A stretch of DNA of 64,000 nucleotides from Paenibacillus methanolicus (GCF_008124765.1 NZ_VNHS01000008.1:310001-374000); one strand, 5' to 3'. Shown: positions 8,343-18,034, counted from the first letter of the stretch. Numbers and translations are program-made. Notes: generated by a model from the letters alone, not told the origin.

Positions 8343-10126
8343 GGCGCAACCTCCTTCCGGCTGTCCAAACCGGCGTTCCGGTCGGGTCTATCCGCATATT
8401 GAATGTTGTACGTATCCTGATAAGGTCCAGGTATCCGGCTTAGCTCCTCGTGTTTGCCGCGCTGCACGATTTCCCCGCCTTGCAGGACGAGAATTTCGTC
8501 GGCATGCCGTAGCGACGATATCCGGTGCGCGATGATGAACGTCGTTCGCCCTGCCATCACTTCCTGGAAGCCCGCTTGAATTTCGTGTTCAGTCTCCATG
8601 TCGACCGCGCTCGTCGCATCGTCCAAGATGAGAATACGCGGATTTTTGATCAACGCGCGGGCGATCGCGATCCGCTGCTTCTGTCCGCCGGACAACCCCA
8701 TGCCTCGCTCGCCGACGATCGTGCCATAGCCTTCCGGCAGCTCCATGATGAAATCATGGGCTTTGGCGAGCTTCGCCGCGCGGATAATATCGTCCATCGT
8801 GACTTCTTTCACGCCATAGGCGATATTGTCGCGAATCGAGCAGGAGAAGAGGAACGTTTCTTGAAATACCGTTGCGATCTGCGAACGCAAGCTCTCTAGC
8901 TCGAGATTGCGGATGTCCATCCCATCGATAGAGATCGTACCTTCTTGCGTGTTGTACGCCCGCATCAACAGTTGAATGATCGTCGATTTACCCGAGCCGG
9001 TGCCTCCAAGCAAGCCGATGACCGAGCCCGCCGGCGCGTTGATCTCGATGTTGCGCACGGCCGGCGTTTTGTCCGCGTAATGAAACGTGACGTTCTCGAA
9101 CCGGACATGCCCCTTCAACTTATTATCGCCGAGCACGATCGCCGCTTCCGCGTCTTTGACGTGAACGTAGTGGTTGAACAGCTCGATCAGCCGCTCGCCC
9201 GACGCTTTGGACTGCGTATAGTTGTTAATGTGGAAGCCCAATCCCCACATCGGGCCGATAATGTACCAGATCATGCTAAAGAACGCGACCAGCTCGCCGA
9301 GGGTTAACGAGCCTTGTATGACCATTCGACCGCCAAGCACGAGCAGAATGACGACGCACAAGCTGGCTAGCAGCTCCATAATCGGGAAATACCGTCCCCA
9401 CAAATTCGATGCGCCGATCTGATTTTGCTTGTACGCTTCGCTGCGGACCGAGAACTTGTCGATCTCGTGCGATTCGCGCGCGAACGACTTGACGGTGCGC
9501 ACGCCGGTAATGTTCTCCTGCACCGCCGTCGTCAGGTTGCTCATCGCCTGCCGCATTTCGCGGAAAGCCGGGTGAATCAGCTTCTCGAACCGCAGCGCGG
9601 TCAGCGCGAGCAGCGGAATCGTAACCATCGTCATGAGGGTCAACTGCCAGCTGATCGACATCATCATCGCCGCGCCGAAGCCGACCATGAGGAACATGTT
9701 CAGAATTTGGGCGAAACCGAAGCCGATGAAATTGCGGATGGCTTCGAGATCCGCCGTCAAGCGGGACATGAGATCACCCGTGCGAGCCGTGTCGTAGTAT
9801 TGGAAAGACAACGTTTGCAGCTTCTCGTACGAAGCGTTTCGCAGCCGGAAGGCGACGCGGTTACCGAGCCGACCGCCGAAGAAGCCATGCAGAAATTGAA
9901 GACACCCTTTCAGGAAGACCACGCCGACGACGGTCAGCGATAACGCCGGCACCATCTCGAATTGCTGCGGTCTAATGACATCGTCGATTAAAATCCGGAG
10001 CATGTTCGGGTAAACCAACCCGAGCGCGGTCGCGCATATCAAGCACGCAATCGAAGCCATCAAACTTTTGCGCTCCGCCCAGTAATACGGTTTCAATCGC
10101 CTAAAAACGTCCAACTTCTCTCCCAC
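8339..10126 (-). CDS. Heterodimeric ABC exporter subunit with degenerate catalytic site (BmrC/YheI-like)
   Basis: First-transcribed half-transporter, up to 595 residues, with an exporter-type membrane domain (about 20-310) and an ATPase domain. Walker A is GGTGSGKST (374-382), the signature is canonical LSGGQ (478-482), but the Walker B motif reads ILILDDA, with Asp503 replacing the catalytic Glu. That is the hallmark of the degenerate-site subunit of a heterodimer. The GTG at 10126 sits right against a GGGGAG sequence, so the TTG at 10114 (after GGGAG, about 5 bases away) may be the true start. The promoter at 10158-10186 leaves a short leader, too short for a BmrB-type attenuator peptide. 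Confidence 0.9.
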   Translation of the reverse strand: MGEKLDVFRRLKPYYWAERKSLMASIACLICATALGLVYPNMLRILIDDVIRPQQFEMVPALSLTVVGVVFLKGCLQFLHGFFGGRLGNRVAFRLRNASYEKLQTLSFQYYDTARTGDLMSRLTADLEAIRNFIGFGFAQILNMFLMVGFGAAMMMSISWQLTLMTMVTIPLLALTALRFEKLIHPAFREMRQAMSNLTTAVQENITGVRTVKSFARESHEIDKFSVRSEAYKQNQIGASNLWGRYFPIMELLASLCVVILLVLGGRMVIQGSLTLGELVAFFSMIWYIIGPMWGLGFHINNYTQSKASGERLIELFNHYVHVKDAEAAIVLGDNKLKGHVRFENVTFHYADKTPAVRNIEINAPAGSVIGLLGGTGSGKSTIIQLLMRAYNTQEGTISIDGMDIRNLELESLRSQIATVFQETFLFSCSIRDNIAYGVKEVTMDDIIRAAKLAKAHDFIMELPEGYGTIVGERGMGLSGGQKQRIAIARALIKNPRILILDDATSAVDMETEHEIQAGFQEVMAGRTTFIIAHRISSLRHADEILVLQGGEIVQRGKHEELSRIPGPYQDTYNIQYADRPDRNAGLDSRKEVAP

Positions 10127-10157
10127 TCCCCACAGCCGTTATTATGAATATGAGTGA

Positions 10158-10186
10158 ATCTTAACAGCATCATTCCGGCAGGGCAA
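10158..10186 (-). promoter_or_regulatory. Predicted sigma-A promoter of the ABC exporter pair
   Basis: On the minus strand TTGCCC, a 17-bp spacer and TAAGAT (five of six bases) end about 30 bp before the first exporter start codon. Confidence 0.42.
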
Positions 10187-10383
10187 ACAACGAACAAACG
10201 CGAATAAATGGCAAAATCCGCTTCCTTCCCCATCCTGCGCGCGAGGGAGGGGGTATTCTTCGATATCGTCTTAAATCATATCCAACATGCCCGCATTGCT
10301 CCGTTTTTGCACATTCATCCCCGGTTTTTGCACGATTCCATCACACCTATTTTTGGTGTGCCGCGCTGCGTGTTTCCTTGAAA
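10187..10383. other. Non-coding stretch with a direct repeat and a small dyad
   Basis: Together with the flanking promoter and terminator this makes a 311-bp gene-free gap. The sequence GTTTTTGCAC occurs twice, at 10303-10312 and 10324-10333, exactly 21 bp apart, which would put both copies on the same face of the DNA. A small dyad CACACC/GGTGTG lies at 10342-10360. Nothing coding was seen. Confidence 0.3.
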
Positions 10384-10431
10384 TAAAAAAAGAGCTTTCG
10401 CGAGCGGCATCTTGCCGCCCGCGAAAGCTCT
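10384..10431 (-). terminator. Rho-independent terminator of the dynamin gene
   Basis: A long GC-rich hairpin (arms beginning AGAGCTTTCGCG and ending CGCGAAAGCTCT, about 19 bp with one mismatch) is followed on the minus strand by a run of seven Ts. It starts 7 bp after the dynamin stop codon. Confidence 0.93.
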
Positions 10432-10437
10432 GTCGTG

Positions 10438-13400
10438 CTAATTCGATGAAGAAAGTGCGGCTAGCGAATCACTGAGCGACCGCAGACGGGTCACGTCGGC
10501 GTCACCGCTCAGGGAATGCAGCTTGCCTTGAACGAACGCGTTAATGTCGCTTCGCGTCAGATGGCTGCTGCCTTCGGTCGCTTGCTGCCACAGCTCCCGA
10601 TAACGCATCGCCCACGCGTCCTCGACCTCTTGGAACCAACGCGCAAGCGGAGCGGCAATCTCCGCTTCAAGCGCCTTGCGAAGCTGCGCTTTGCCTTCGC
10701 CTTCGAAGAACTGACGAGGCGATTTGAATCGGCTCCAGAGCCATTTGCCCGTCACCGTATCCGCCTCCCATTCCCGAGGCTCTTCCGGCGTCGGCGGCGC
10801 GAGCGGCTTGTAGGCCGAAGACGCATAGCCTTCAAGCAGCTTCGCAATCTCCTCGGCCGTATCGCCGTGTCGTTTGGCGGCCAGACGGTTCAAGGCGTTA
10901 TCGAGCCGCAAGCTCGTCGCCTGCAGCTCCTGCGACAGCTCGATCTGTAGCAATCGGGCAAGCTCCAGCCAGGAGGTCCAGATCGCTTTCTTCAAGTCGC
11001 GCCCATCGTCCTGCAGACTGCTCGGATTGAAGGCGTAATTGAAGTGGTCGCCGAAGCGCAAGCCAAGACGCTGCTGCACGTAGAACAACAGCTCGCGCAG
11101 CTCCTGCTCCAATTGCGGGTTCAACTCGCGATCCGACACGGCGTCCGAGAATCGGATCGCCTCGGCGGCGCGGCTCTCGATCCGATTCCGCTCCGCTTCG
11201 CGCGAAGCCGCGTCTCCCTGCGCCGAACGGAGCCACTGTTCGATGGTGCCTTTCGCCCTGCGGATCTCTTCTTCCGCCGACTCGATCGCCAGCTTGCCCA
11301 AGTCGCCTCTGGCGAAAGAAAGGAACGACTGCTCGAACGCGGCAAGGCCGGATTTGGCCAGCAGCCGCTCGCTGCCCGTCTGTTTCCCTTCCAAGGCCAG
11401 CAGGCTGGATACCGGGAACATACGCGGGAATCGTATGCCGTGCTGCTGCAGATTGCGCTCGACATGCGAGAGCACGCCCTGCAGTTCTTCGTCGCTCGCG
11501 GCCAGATCCGCCGCGTTGACGAGGAAGAACATTTTGTCCAGCTCGAATTGATCCTTCACGCGACCCAGCTGCAGCAAAAACTGGCGATCCGCCTGCGAGA
11601 ACGCATGATTATAGTACGTCACGAACAAGATCGCGTCCGCGTTCTTGATGTAGTTGAACGCCACGCCCGTATGTCGGGCATTAACGGAATCCGCGCCGGG
11701 CGTATCCACGAGCACGATCCCTTGGGCCGTAAGCGAATTGGCATGATGCAGTACGATTTCGCTCACGAAGCATGACCGCGATTCTTCCGCCACGTATTTG
11801 CGGTATAACTCGTTGTCGACGGCCAGTTTCGTGCCGAGCAGGGCCTCATGTTCCTGCCAACCGCGGGCCGCCGCCTTGAGAAAGCTGTAATGCGGCCGTC
11901 CACCGGCGTGCACCGCGTCCGGCGACAACTTGCCGATGGCCTGAAGGATGGCTCTCTCGTCGAGACCATCCGCCGTCTCGCCGAGCAGCTTCAGCGAATA
12001 GAGCAAGTCGCCGACCATCGCCGACCGATCCTTCATGACGACCATCGCGGTGCCGTGCGGACGCTCTTCGGTTGGCGGCACGATCCGGTTGACCGCGGCC
12101 GTCGTCGGATTCGGGGACACCGGCAGCACGGCATCGCCCAGCAAGCCGTTGGCGAGCGAGGATTTGCCCGCGCTGAACGCGCCGAACAACGCGATGGTGA
12201 ATTGACTGCTGGTCAGACGCTCCGCCTTCTCCCGCATGGTCGCGACCGAGCCGGCCAGCGCAGCATGCGGAGCGAGCAAATCCGCGGCGGCTTTCAGCCG
12301 CTTCGCCGCTTCGCGCTGAGGACCGAGCGCATCTGACTCCTCGATATGCGCCGTCCAAGGCTTATTCGGCGTAAGCGGCGAATCTTTCTCTACCGCGTTG
12401 TCGGTAAACGAGACGGCCGTGTTCTCTTGCCCTTGGCTTGGCTCAACGGACGTTAGCTGCTTCTCCGCCGTCTTCAGCGGGATCGGCATCGTAGGACGCG
12501 ACGGTGCTTCGGGCAGCATCGCGCTAAGCTCCGCTTGGTGCTCGTTCTCCCGTCTCGCCAAAGCCGACAAGGCTTCCAGCGCCGACGCCTGGCCGGACAA
12601 GTCTCGCAACCGCTCGCGCAATGGCAGCGCCTCGGATTCGCCGGTCTCCGCGGCTCTGGCGGCGAGATCGTCGACCCAAGGCAAAATCAGCCTGCGATAT
12701 TCCGCCTTAACGTCAGACGCCAATTCACGGCTATAATTCATCGTATATTCGCCGCTGAACACGGCCCCTTGCTGAATAAGCCCGATTAAGCGCTCCGGCT
12801 TCACCTCGACATGAAGCGATTGCTCCAGCCGTTCTTCAAGCGTCGCGTCGCGCCAACCCAGCGCATCGGCCGACCTGCGCATCAAGTCTTTCAAATGCCA
12901 TTCGATGTTCGCCTCGACCTTCGCGGCGAAATCGTCGCGAAACGCGGCAAGACGCCGTTCCTGCTCGGCCGCGGTCTTGGCACCCGCGAATAGAAGTCCC
13001 ATCTTGAAGCCCGGCTTGCGGCTCTCGAGGAACGATTGCGCCAAATCCCTGGTCGCAGCCGGCATGACGATCGCGTTGTCCAGCAAGCTTTGCGCCTCAC
13101 CGAGCAGCTTCGAGCGGTACATGTCCTGCTGCTCCCCGATATCGGCCAATCGACCATTAAGCTCTTCGATCTCGGCTTTGACTTGGGCCGATTCTTCTTC
13201 CCCGCCAGCCGATTCCAAGAGCGCTTCGCGCTCGGAAGCATGCTGCTCGGCGACCCACTGCGCATGCGCGCGCAGCAGATGGGCCGCCGAATCGTGCACG
13301 CTGCAGAGCGATAGGTCGCGGCGCATCGGCGCGAGCTCCGCGAGTAACCTCTCCAGCTTCTCCCACTCGGAGTGCGGATGATCCGGATGGCGAAGCGATA

Positions 13401-14112
13401 AATAAATGATGCCGCTCGGCTCCAGATGCCAGTTGGCGAACCCTTCCTCGACGCTCTGCCGGTACGCCGCGAACGACAACTCGCGGTCACGGTGCTTATC
13501 GATTTGATTCACGATTAAATAAAGCGGCTTTCCCCATTCTTTCAGCTGCTTCGCAAACGTGAAGTTTATCTCGGACATGACATGGTTGTAATCCATGACA
13601 TAGAACACGACGTCCGCCATATGAAGCGCGGACTCCGTCGCCATCCGATGAGCGTCGTCGGTCGAATCGATGCCCGGCGTATCCAACAGCACCGTATGTT
13701 CGCCAATACGCGGGATCGGGTAGGATAGCGCGATCGACTTTACCGCCTCGCCATCCTTGCAGTAAGCATCCAGCAGTTCCAGCGGCGCCTCAACCGTCTC
13801 CGTAATCCCGTCCTTCACGCGTTCGATAACCGCTTTCGGTTCGCCGCTCGCGATTGTGACGACGTTCGCGCTCGTCGGAATCGGACTCGAAGGCAGCAAA
13901 TTCGCGCCGCAAATCCTGTTCACGAGGGTCGATTTGCCTGCCGAGAAATGCCCGCAGAACGCGATGGCCAGCTTGCCGTCCGTTAATTTGCCATCCAGGT
14001 CCCGCAGCTTCCCCGCATGCTGCGAATCGCCCGCCTCGGCCATTCGCTCAGCTACCTGCTCAAGCGCGGCGCTCATGGAACCGACGTCCGGCTGAGCAAC
14101 TTGATTGCTCAT
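10438..14112 (-). CDS. dynA: Two-headed bacterial dynamin-like GTPase (DynA/YpbR type)
   Basis: Large membrane-remodelling GTPase of 1224 residues containing two dynamin units in one chain, as in Bacillus DynA (about 1190 residues). Unit 1 has the P-loop GHFSAGKS (54-61), DTPG (144-147) and NQID (202-205). Unit 2 has GAFSAGKS (644-651), DTPG (803-806) and an atypical NAADL (866-870) where NKxD is expected. Both halves have long helical, probably coiled-coil regions after the GTPase domain, and a low-complexity linker around 535-590. Bacillus DynA fuses membranes and helps tolerate phage and membrane-damaging agents. It is the last gene of an operon with nth and a small unknown gene. Confidence 0.93.
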   Translation of the reverse strand: MSNQVAQPDVGSMSAALEQVAERMAEAGDSQHAGKLRDLDGKLTDGKLAIAFCGHFSAGKSTLVNRICGANLLPSSPIPTSANVVTIASGEPKAVIERVKDGITETVEAPLELLDAYCKDGEAVKSIALSYPIPRIGEHTVLLDTPGIDSTDDAHRMATESALHMADVVFYVMDYNHVMSEINFTFAKQLKEWGKPLYLIVNQIDKHRDRELSFAAYRQSVEEGFANWHLEPSGIIYLSLRHPDHPHSEWEKLERLLAELAPMRRDLSLCSVHDSAAHLLRAHAQWVAEQHASEREALLESAGGEEESAQVKAEIEELNGRLADIGEQQDMYRSKLLGEAQSLLDNAIVMPAATRDLAQSFLESRKPGFKMGLLFAGAKTAAEQERRLAAFRDDFAAKVEANIEWHLKDLMRRSADALGWRDATLEERLEQSLHVEVKPERLIGLIQQGAVFSGEYTMNYSRELASDVKAEYRRLILPWVDDLAARAAETGESEALPLRERLRDLSGQASALEALSALARRENEHQAELSAMLPEAPSRPTMPIPLKTAEKQLTSVEPSQGQENTAVSFTDNAVEKDSPLTPNKPWTAHIEESDALGPQREAAKRLKAAADLLAPHAALAGSVATMREKAERLTSSQFTIALFGAFSAGKSSLANGLLGDAVLPVSPNPTTAAVNRIVPPTEERPHGTAMVVMKDRSAMVGDLLYSLKLLGETADGLDERAILQAIGKLSPDAVHAGGRPHYSFLKAAARGWQEHEALLGTKLAVDNELYRKYVAEESRSCFVSEIVLHHANSLTAQGIVLVDTPGADSVNARHTGVAFNYIKNADAILFVTYYNHAFSQADRQFLLQLGRVKDQFELDKMFFLVNAADLAASDEELQGVLSHVERNLQQHGIRFPRMFPVSSLLALEGKQTGSERLLAKSGLAAFEQSFLSFARGDLGKLAIESAEEEIRRAKGTIEQWLRSAQGDAASREAERNRIESRAAEAIRFSDAVSDRELNPQLEQELRELLFYVQQRLGLRFGDHFNYAFNPSSLQDDGRDLKKAIWTSWLELARLLQIELSQELQATSLRLDNALNRLAAKRHGDTAEEIAKLLEGYASSAYKPLAPPTPEEPREWEADTVTGKWLWSRFKSPRQFFEGEGKAQLRKALEAEIAAPLARWFQEVEDAWAMRYRELWQQATEGSSHLTRSDINAFVQGKLHSLSGDADVTRLRSLSDSLAALSSSN

Positions 14113-14167
14113 TTCTCTCTCTCCCTATCCATGCCTTCAGTTGCCCGCTTTGGGCCTTAGCTGCAGA

Positions 14168-14437
14168 TTAAGCCGACTCTTCAGCCGACGGAAGACAAAT
14201 TTCAAACACGTCGCCGTGCTGCAAAATGGTTACGTTGCGCTCTTTCTCTCGCATAACGACGACTTCGGGCTTCACCCGCATACGTTCAATATATTGCTCC
14301 GGTACTTCTCCTGCTCCTGATACCGTCACGCCTTCGATCACTTTCTCTTCGTTCTCGGCCGGCGGCGCCTCCATAATCTCTTCGTAAATATCGGAGAACA
14401 AGCCAAAATCTTTCGTGTAAACGGAAATGCATTTCAT
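14168..14437 (-). CDS. Small conserved-looking protein of unknown function
   Basis: Acidic 89-residue protein starting MKCISVYTKDFGLFSDIYEEI and rich in Glu, with no signal peptide, membrane helix or motif I recognise. It begins 7 bp after the nth stop (AAAGGA serves as ribosome-binding site and overlaps the nth stop region) and ends 55 bp before the dynamin gene, so it is co-transcribed with both. Co-directionality, a plausible ribosome-binding site and tight packing support a real gene; the function is unknown. Confidence 0.75.
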   Translation of the reverse strand: MKCISVYTKDFGLFSDIYEEIMEAPPAENEEKVIEGVTVSGAGEVPEQYIERMRVKPEVVVMREKERNVTILQHGDVFEICLPSAEESA

Positions 14438-14444
14438 CGTATAC

Positions 14445-15140
14445 TCATCCTTTACTTGTTAATTTCTTCTTTTTGCTATCAGGTTTGCCTGTCGCGGCGT
14501 TCTTCATCCGCTGTTTGCCTTCTTTGCAGACTTCCAGCAGCGGACAAACGGGGCATGCCGGATTTTGCGCCTTGCAGTGGTACCGTCCGAAAAAAATAAG
14601 ACGATGGTGGGTCTCCGTCCAAAGTTCCCGGGGAACCAGCTTCATCAGCTTCTTCTCGACTTCCAGCACGGAATCATCGGCTTTGGCGATACCTAGCCGT
14701 TTGGACACGCGCTCGACATGCGTATCCACCGCGATCGCGGGTACGCCGAAAGCGTTGGATACGACCACATTGGCCGTTTTGCGTCCCACGCCGGGAAGCT
14801 TCGTCAGCTCCTCGTGCTCGCGCGGAATTTCGCCGCCGTAATCCTCAAGGAGCAATCGGGACAATTTCTGAATGTTGGCTGCCTTATTCCGGAACAGACC
14901 GATCCGGCGAATATCGCCTTCCAACTCTTCCAAGGGTACCGATAAATAATCTTCCGGCGTACGGTACTTCTGAAACAGTGTCGCCGTTACTTTGTTCACC
15001 GTCTCGTCGGTACATTGCGCCGAGAGCAATACGGCTATCGTGAGCTCGAACGGGTTGCTGTGATGAAGCTCGCAGTGGGCATCCGGAAACATATCGCCCA
15101 CCACACGCAAAACACGATTCATTTTTTCCTTTGCGTTCAA
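14445..15140 (-). CDS. nth: Endonuclease III (DNA glycosylase/AP lyase)
   Basis: Base-excision repair glycosylase that removes oxidised pyrimidines and nicks abasic sites. It has the helix-hairpin-helix and catalytic region LPGVGRKTANVVVSNAFGVP with the catalytic Asp in AVDTHVERV, and the [4Fe-4S] cluster motif C-x6-C-x2-C-x5-C (CKAQNPACPVCPLLEVC). The frame is open to a GTG at 15158, but the TTG at 15140 gives an N-terminus that aligns residue for residue with the remembered Bacillus enzyme (18 residues before the conserved GDMF end) and has a GGGGAG site 10 bases upstream. It is the first gene of the nth-orf-dynA operon. Confidence 0.94.
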   Translation of the reverse strand: MNAKEKMNRVLRVVGDMFPDAHCELHHSNPFELTIAVLLSAQCTDETVNKVTATLFQKYRTPEDYLSVPLEELEGDIRRIGLFRNKAANIQKLSRLLLEDYGGEIPREHEELTKLPGVGRKTANVVVSNAFGVPAIAVDTHVERVSKRLGIAKADDSVLEVEKKLMKLVPRELWTETHHRLIFFGRYHCKAQNPACPVCPLLEVCKEGKQRMKNAATGKPDSKKKKLTSKG

Positions 15141-15238
15141 GCAGCTCTCTCTCCCCACAATTGGGCTATCGTTTCAAAGTGTAGCGAATAATGTCACAAT
15201 GCGCAACTGAAAAGAACGCTTACATCGTGATATTTCAT

Positions 15239-15276
15239 AAAAAAAGCCGTTCCGCCACAAAGACGAAACAGCTTTT
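15239..15276 (-). terminator. Rho-independent terminator of the SLH-protein operon
   Basis: A 13-bp stem with two G-U pairs (arms AAAAGCTGTTTCG and CGGAACGGCTTTT on the minus strand) runs into seven Ts, 10 bp after the stop codon of the SLH-protein gene. Confidence 0.9.
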
Positions 15277-15285
15277 GGGTAAACG

Positions 15286-18018
15286 CTATGAAACCTTGAC
15301 AATTTCAAGCACTTTTCCTTGGTAGACGTAGATTACGAGCTTGTTGTCCGCGGCGAGCGCGGAGAGCGCGATTGCGGCATCGCCTTGCGTCACTTTCGTC
15401 GAAGATGTAACCGCGAACGTATAATTGGTATCCGACAACGAAGCCAGTCTCACGTACAGCGTTCCCGTAACCGCGTCATATCGGTCAAACGTCTTGTTCA
15501 GTCCCGTCAATGCCGTGATAAGGAGCGCGCCGCTTGCACCTTTGCGGACTTCTACGCGATCGCCAACGGCGAGTACCGACGCGCTGGCGGACGTCGTGCC
15601 GTTCTTCACGACGCTATAACCGCTCGTGAGCGTTTCCGTGCTAACCGAGCCGTTGTAGTCGATATAAGTGATTTTGTCGGCGGCGACGCCGGTAACTCTG
15701 CCTACTTTAACCGAAACGAGCTGAGCGGACGAAGGCGTCGTGCCTACGTAGGTCAAGTTGACAATTTTGCCGGCGGCGAACGCGCTCAAGCTCACGTTCT
15801 CGCCAGATTCGCCCAACAGTTTGATGGCCGCGGTGGAAACTTCGGTCGTCGTTCCGTCGCTGCCTTTGATCGTCAACTTCTTCCCGGAATCCGAGGTCGA
15901 GACGACTTCGGCTTGGAGCTGTTTATGCAACCGAATGGAAAGGAACTGATTCTGATCGGTGTTCAACAAGCCCGTTACCGTATCGCCGACTTTAATGTCT
16001 GCGAGGGTAGCGTTATACTTCCCTTGCATCTCGACGGTATCGTAGATGATTGGAAGCGTTAGCGACGAGTTATTGCCAAGATCTAGCTTAATTTGCCTTG
16101 TCGTCGTGTTGACGGAGAGCACTTTGCCCGAATATTGCGTGACGAACTGGACGAATACGGCTTTATCGTTCACGTAGCCGACCGACACCTTGCGGTTCTT
16201 GACCAACATCGTCTTGGCCGCCGTAAGCGGGATCGTGCTGTCATTAGTCGTGACGCGGGTTGTATCGGTCAAATAGACGGACAAGAGGGCATTGGTAACG
16301 GCATCTCGCACTTGCAACGCGTTGATGTCCGCGTCGAAGCTCAAAATCGTCGCGCCGTTCATGACCTTGACGGACCGGTTAATCGCCTTGATCGACGTTA
16401 CTTTCTGTTGGCCGTTTAACGTTAGTTGGATCTGGTCGTCCTTCTGAAGGTCCGCCAGCGTGGCGCCCGAAAGCCCGTCGATGAGGACTTCCACGTTGTC
16501 GGCAACGTATTTCGCTTCCAGAACGCCGTTACGGGTATAGTTGATCGTCATGGTCGAAGCATCGGCCTTCACGAAGTTGCCGGTCACGGTAAGCGCGGAC
16601 GTTTGCTGAACCGTGATTTTCGTCGCTTTGCTGTTCTTCACTTCCACCGAAACCGTGTCGCCGTTTTTAATACCGGCTAACCCCTCGGCCAGCACCGTCC
16701 CTTGCCAAAGAATGATCGCGTCGGGAGCGACGCTGTAGGTCGACGAAGCATCCGTAGCCGGATCCACGATCGTAATGGAAGTATTCGCTGCGGACGCGCC
16801 GCTGACGATGCCTTCGATCGTTTTGTTGACCGGAGCCGATTCCACTTCGATCGCAAGCGTCTGCTGCGCCGCGCGGAACTTATCCCGGGTGACGACGACC
16901 TTACTGTCTTTGGCCAAGCTGGATATCGCGATCGCGCTTCCGCTGCCATCCTTCACGACCGTCTTGGCATCATACGTGACTTTGACAGGTTCATCGTTGA
17001 CCCAAATCCACACGGTATTCGATGCCGGGAGCACACGGTCGACAACCCCCGAAACTTTCTCCACCTGCTGCGTATCGTCCAATTGCTCCAAATAAAGCAC
17101 GTTATTATTGCTATCCGCGATAACCAGGTAATTCGTGTATAAGACCAGTTTGTCCAACGAAGATAGCTGTTCGGAATCATGACGGTAAATGAGCGTATTC
17201 GCCGTCAATTTGTAAGACTTCTCGCTCCCGCCTTCATAAAAGGTAATGCCGTCTTTGGTCAACGTCGTGGCTATGCCGCCGGCTTGTCCCGCATACTTGA
17301 CTGCAAACTTCGCTTCCGCGCGGCTGAAGATCGTGGCGATCGAAGCACGGGTAATGAAACCCTTCGGATCGAATTTCTCCGCCGTAATCCCTTTAATGAG
17401 CTGTAGCTCGACGCCCGCATTCACATATCCGACGTAATCGGCACCGATCTTCGCGCTATCCTGGAAGCTGGAGGCGGCGGAGGCCAGGCTTTCCGCCTTC
17501 TTTTGCTCATTGATCGCTTTGACGATCAGTTTGGTTACCCACTCGCGCGAAGCTTTGGTAGAGCCCCATGCCGTATCCGGGTTGTCCTCCGCCAGTTTGA
17601 ATTCCTCGTCGCGATCAAGCAACCCGAGTTCGAACGCTTTCGTCACGTACGGCTTAAAGTATGTACTCACCTCGAACCCGGATGCGAACACGACGGCGCT
17701 GTCCGGATCGACTTCGGATTCTTTCCCGATGAATCGAATCGCCATGACGACCGCTTCCTGATGCGTGATGTTGTCGTTCGGTTTGAACTGGCCGTTAATG
17801 CCTTTGACGATGCCTTGGGACGCGAGTTTGGCGATATGCTTCGCGGCCCAGTGCTTGGCGGTTACGTCGGAGAAACCTGCGGTCGCGGCCGTTTGTGCGG
17901 TGGTGGAAGCCGCAGCCTCCACCTTGTTTACCGTGCCTGTCCATGCGCTTGTCGTCAATAACGAGAACGCGGCTGCCGCCGTGATGGTCCGCGTCGTCCA
18001 TTTGGTCTGTCTCTTCAT
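15286..18018 (-). CDS. S-layer homology (SLH) domain surface protein
   Basis: Secreted 910-residue wall-anchored protein. A signal peptide (about 1-36, basic start then hydrophobic core, cleavage near VEAAAS) is followed by three SLH domains: about 49-95 (FSDVTAKHWAAKHIAKLASQ), 118-168, and 185-235 (YVNAGVELQLIKGITAEKFDP, ITRASIATIFSRA). SLH domains bind pyruvylated secondary wall polymer. The remaining 670 residues are Thr/Val/Lys-rich, cysteine-free, and look like a chain of small repeated beta domains with no enzymatic motif. It is the last gene of an operon with the cell-wall amidase and GerMN lipoprotein, so an envelope structural or amidase-modulating role is inferred. Confidence 0.88.
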   Translation of the reverse strand: MKRQTKWTTRTITAAAAFSLLTTSAWTGTVNKVEAAASTTAQTAATAGFSDVTAKHWAAKHIAKLASQGIVKGINGQFKPNDNITHQEAVVMAIRFIGKESEVDPDSAVVFASGFEVSTYFKPYVTKAFELGLLDRDEEFKLAEDNPDTAWGSTKASREWVTKLIVKAINEQKKAESLASAASSFQDSAKIGADYVGYVNAGVELQLIKGITAEKFDPKGFITRASIATIFSRAEAKFAVKYAGQAGGIATTLTKDGITFYEGGSEKSYKLTANTLIYRHDSEQLSSLDKLVLYTNYLVIADSNNNVLYLEQLDDTQQVEKVSGVVDRVLPASNTVWIWVNDEPVKVTYDAKTVVKDGSGSAIAISSLAKDSKVVVTRDKFRAAQQTLAIEVESAPVNKTIEGIVSGASAANTSITIVDPATDASSTYSVAPDAIILWQGTVLAEGLAGIKNGDTVSVEVKNSKATKITVQQTSALTVTGNFVKADASTMTINYTRNGVLEAKYVADNVEVLIDGLSGATLADLQKDDQIQLTLNGQQKVTSIKAINRSVKVMNGATILSFDADINALQVRDAVTNALLSVYLTDTTRVTTNDSTIPLTAAKTMLVKNRKVSVGYVNDKAVFVQFVTQYSGKVLSVNTTTRQIKLDLGNNSSLTLPIIYDTVEMQGKYNATLADIKVGDTVTGLLNTDQNQFLSIRLHKQLQAEVVSTSDSGKKLTIKGSDGTTTEVSTAAIKLLGESGENVSLSAFAAGKIVNLTYVGTTPSSAQLVSVKVGRVTGVAADKITYIDYNGSVSTETLTSGYSVVKNGTTSASASVLAVGDRVEVRKGASGALLITALTGLNKTFDRYDAVTGTLYVRLASLSDTNYTFAVTSSTKVTQGDAAIALSALAADNKLVIYVYQGKVLEIVKVS

Positions 18019-18034
18019 GCCTGCATGCTCCTCT

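Noticed and set aside
15319-16062. Plus-strand open frame of 247 codons opposite the SLH-protein gene
   Set aside because: Arg/Val-biased composition typical of a shadow frame, no ribosome-binding site, and full overlap with a well-supported gene.
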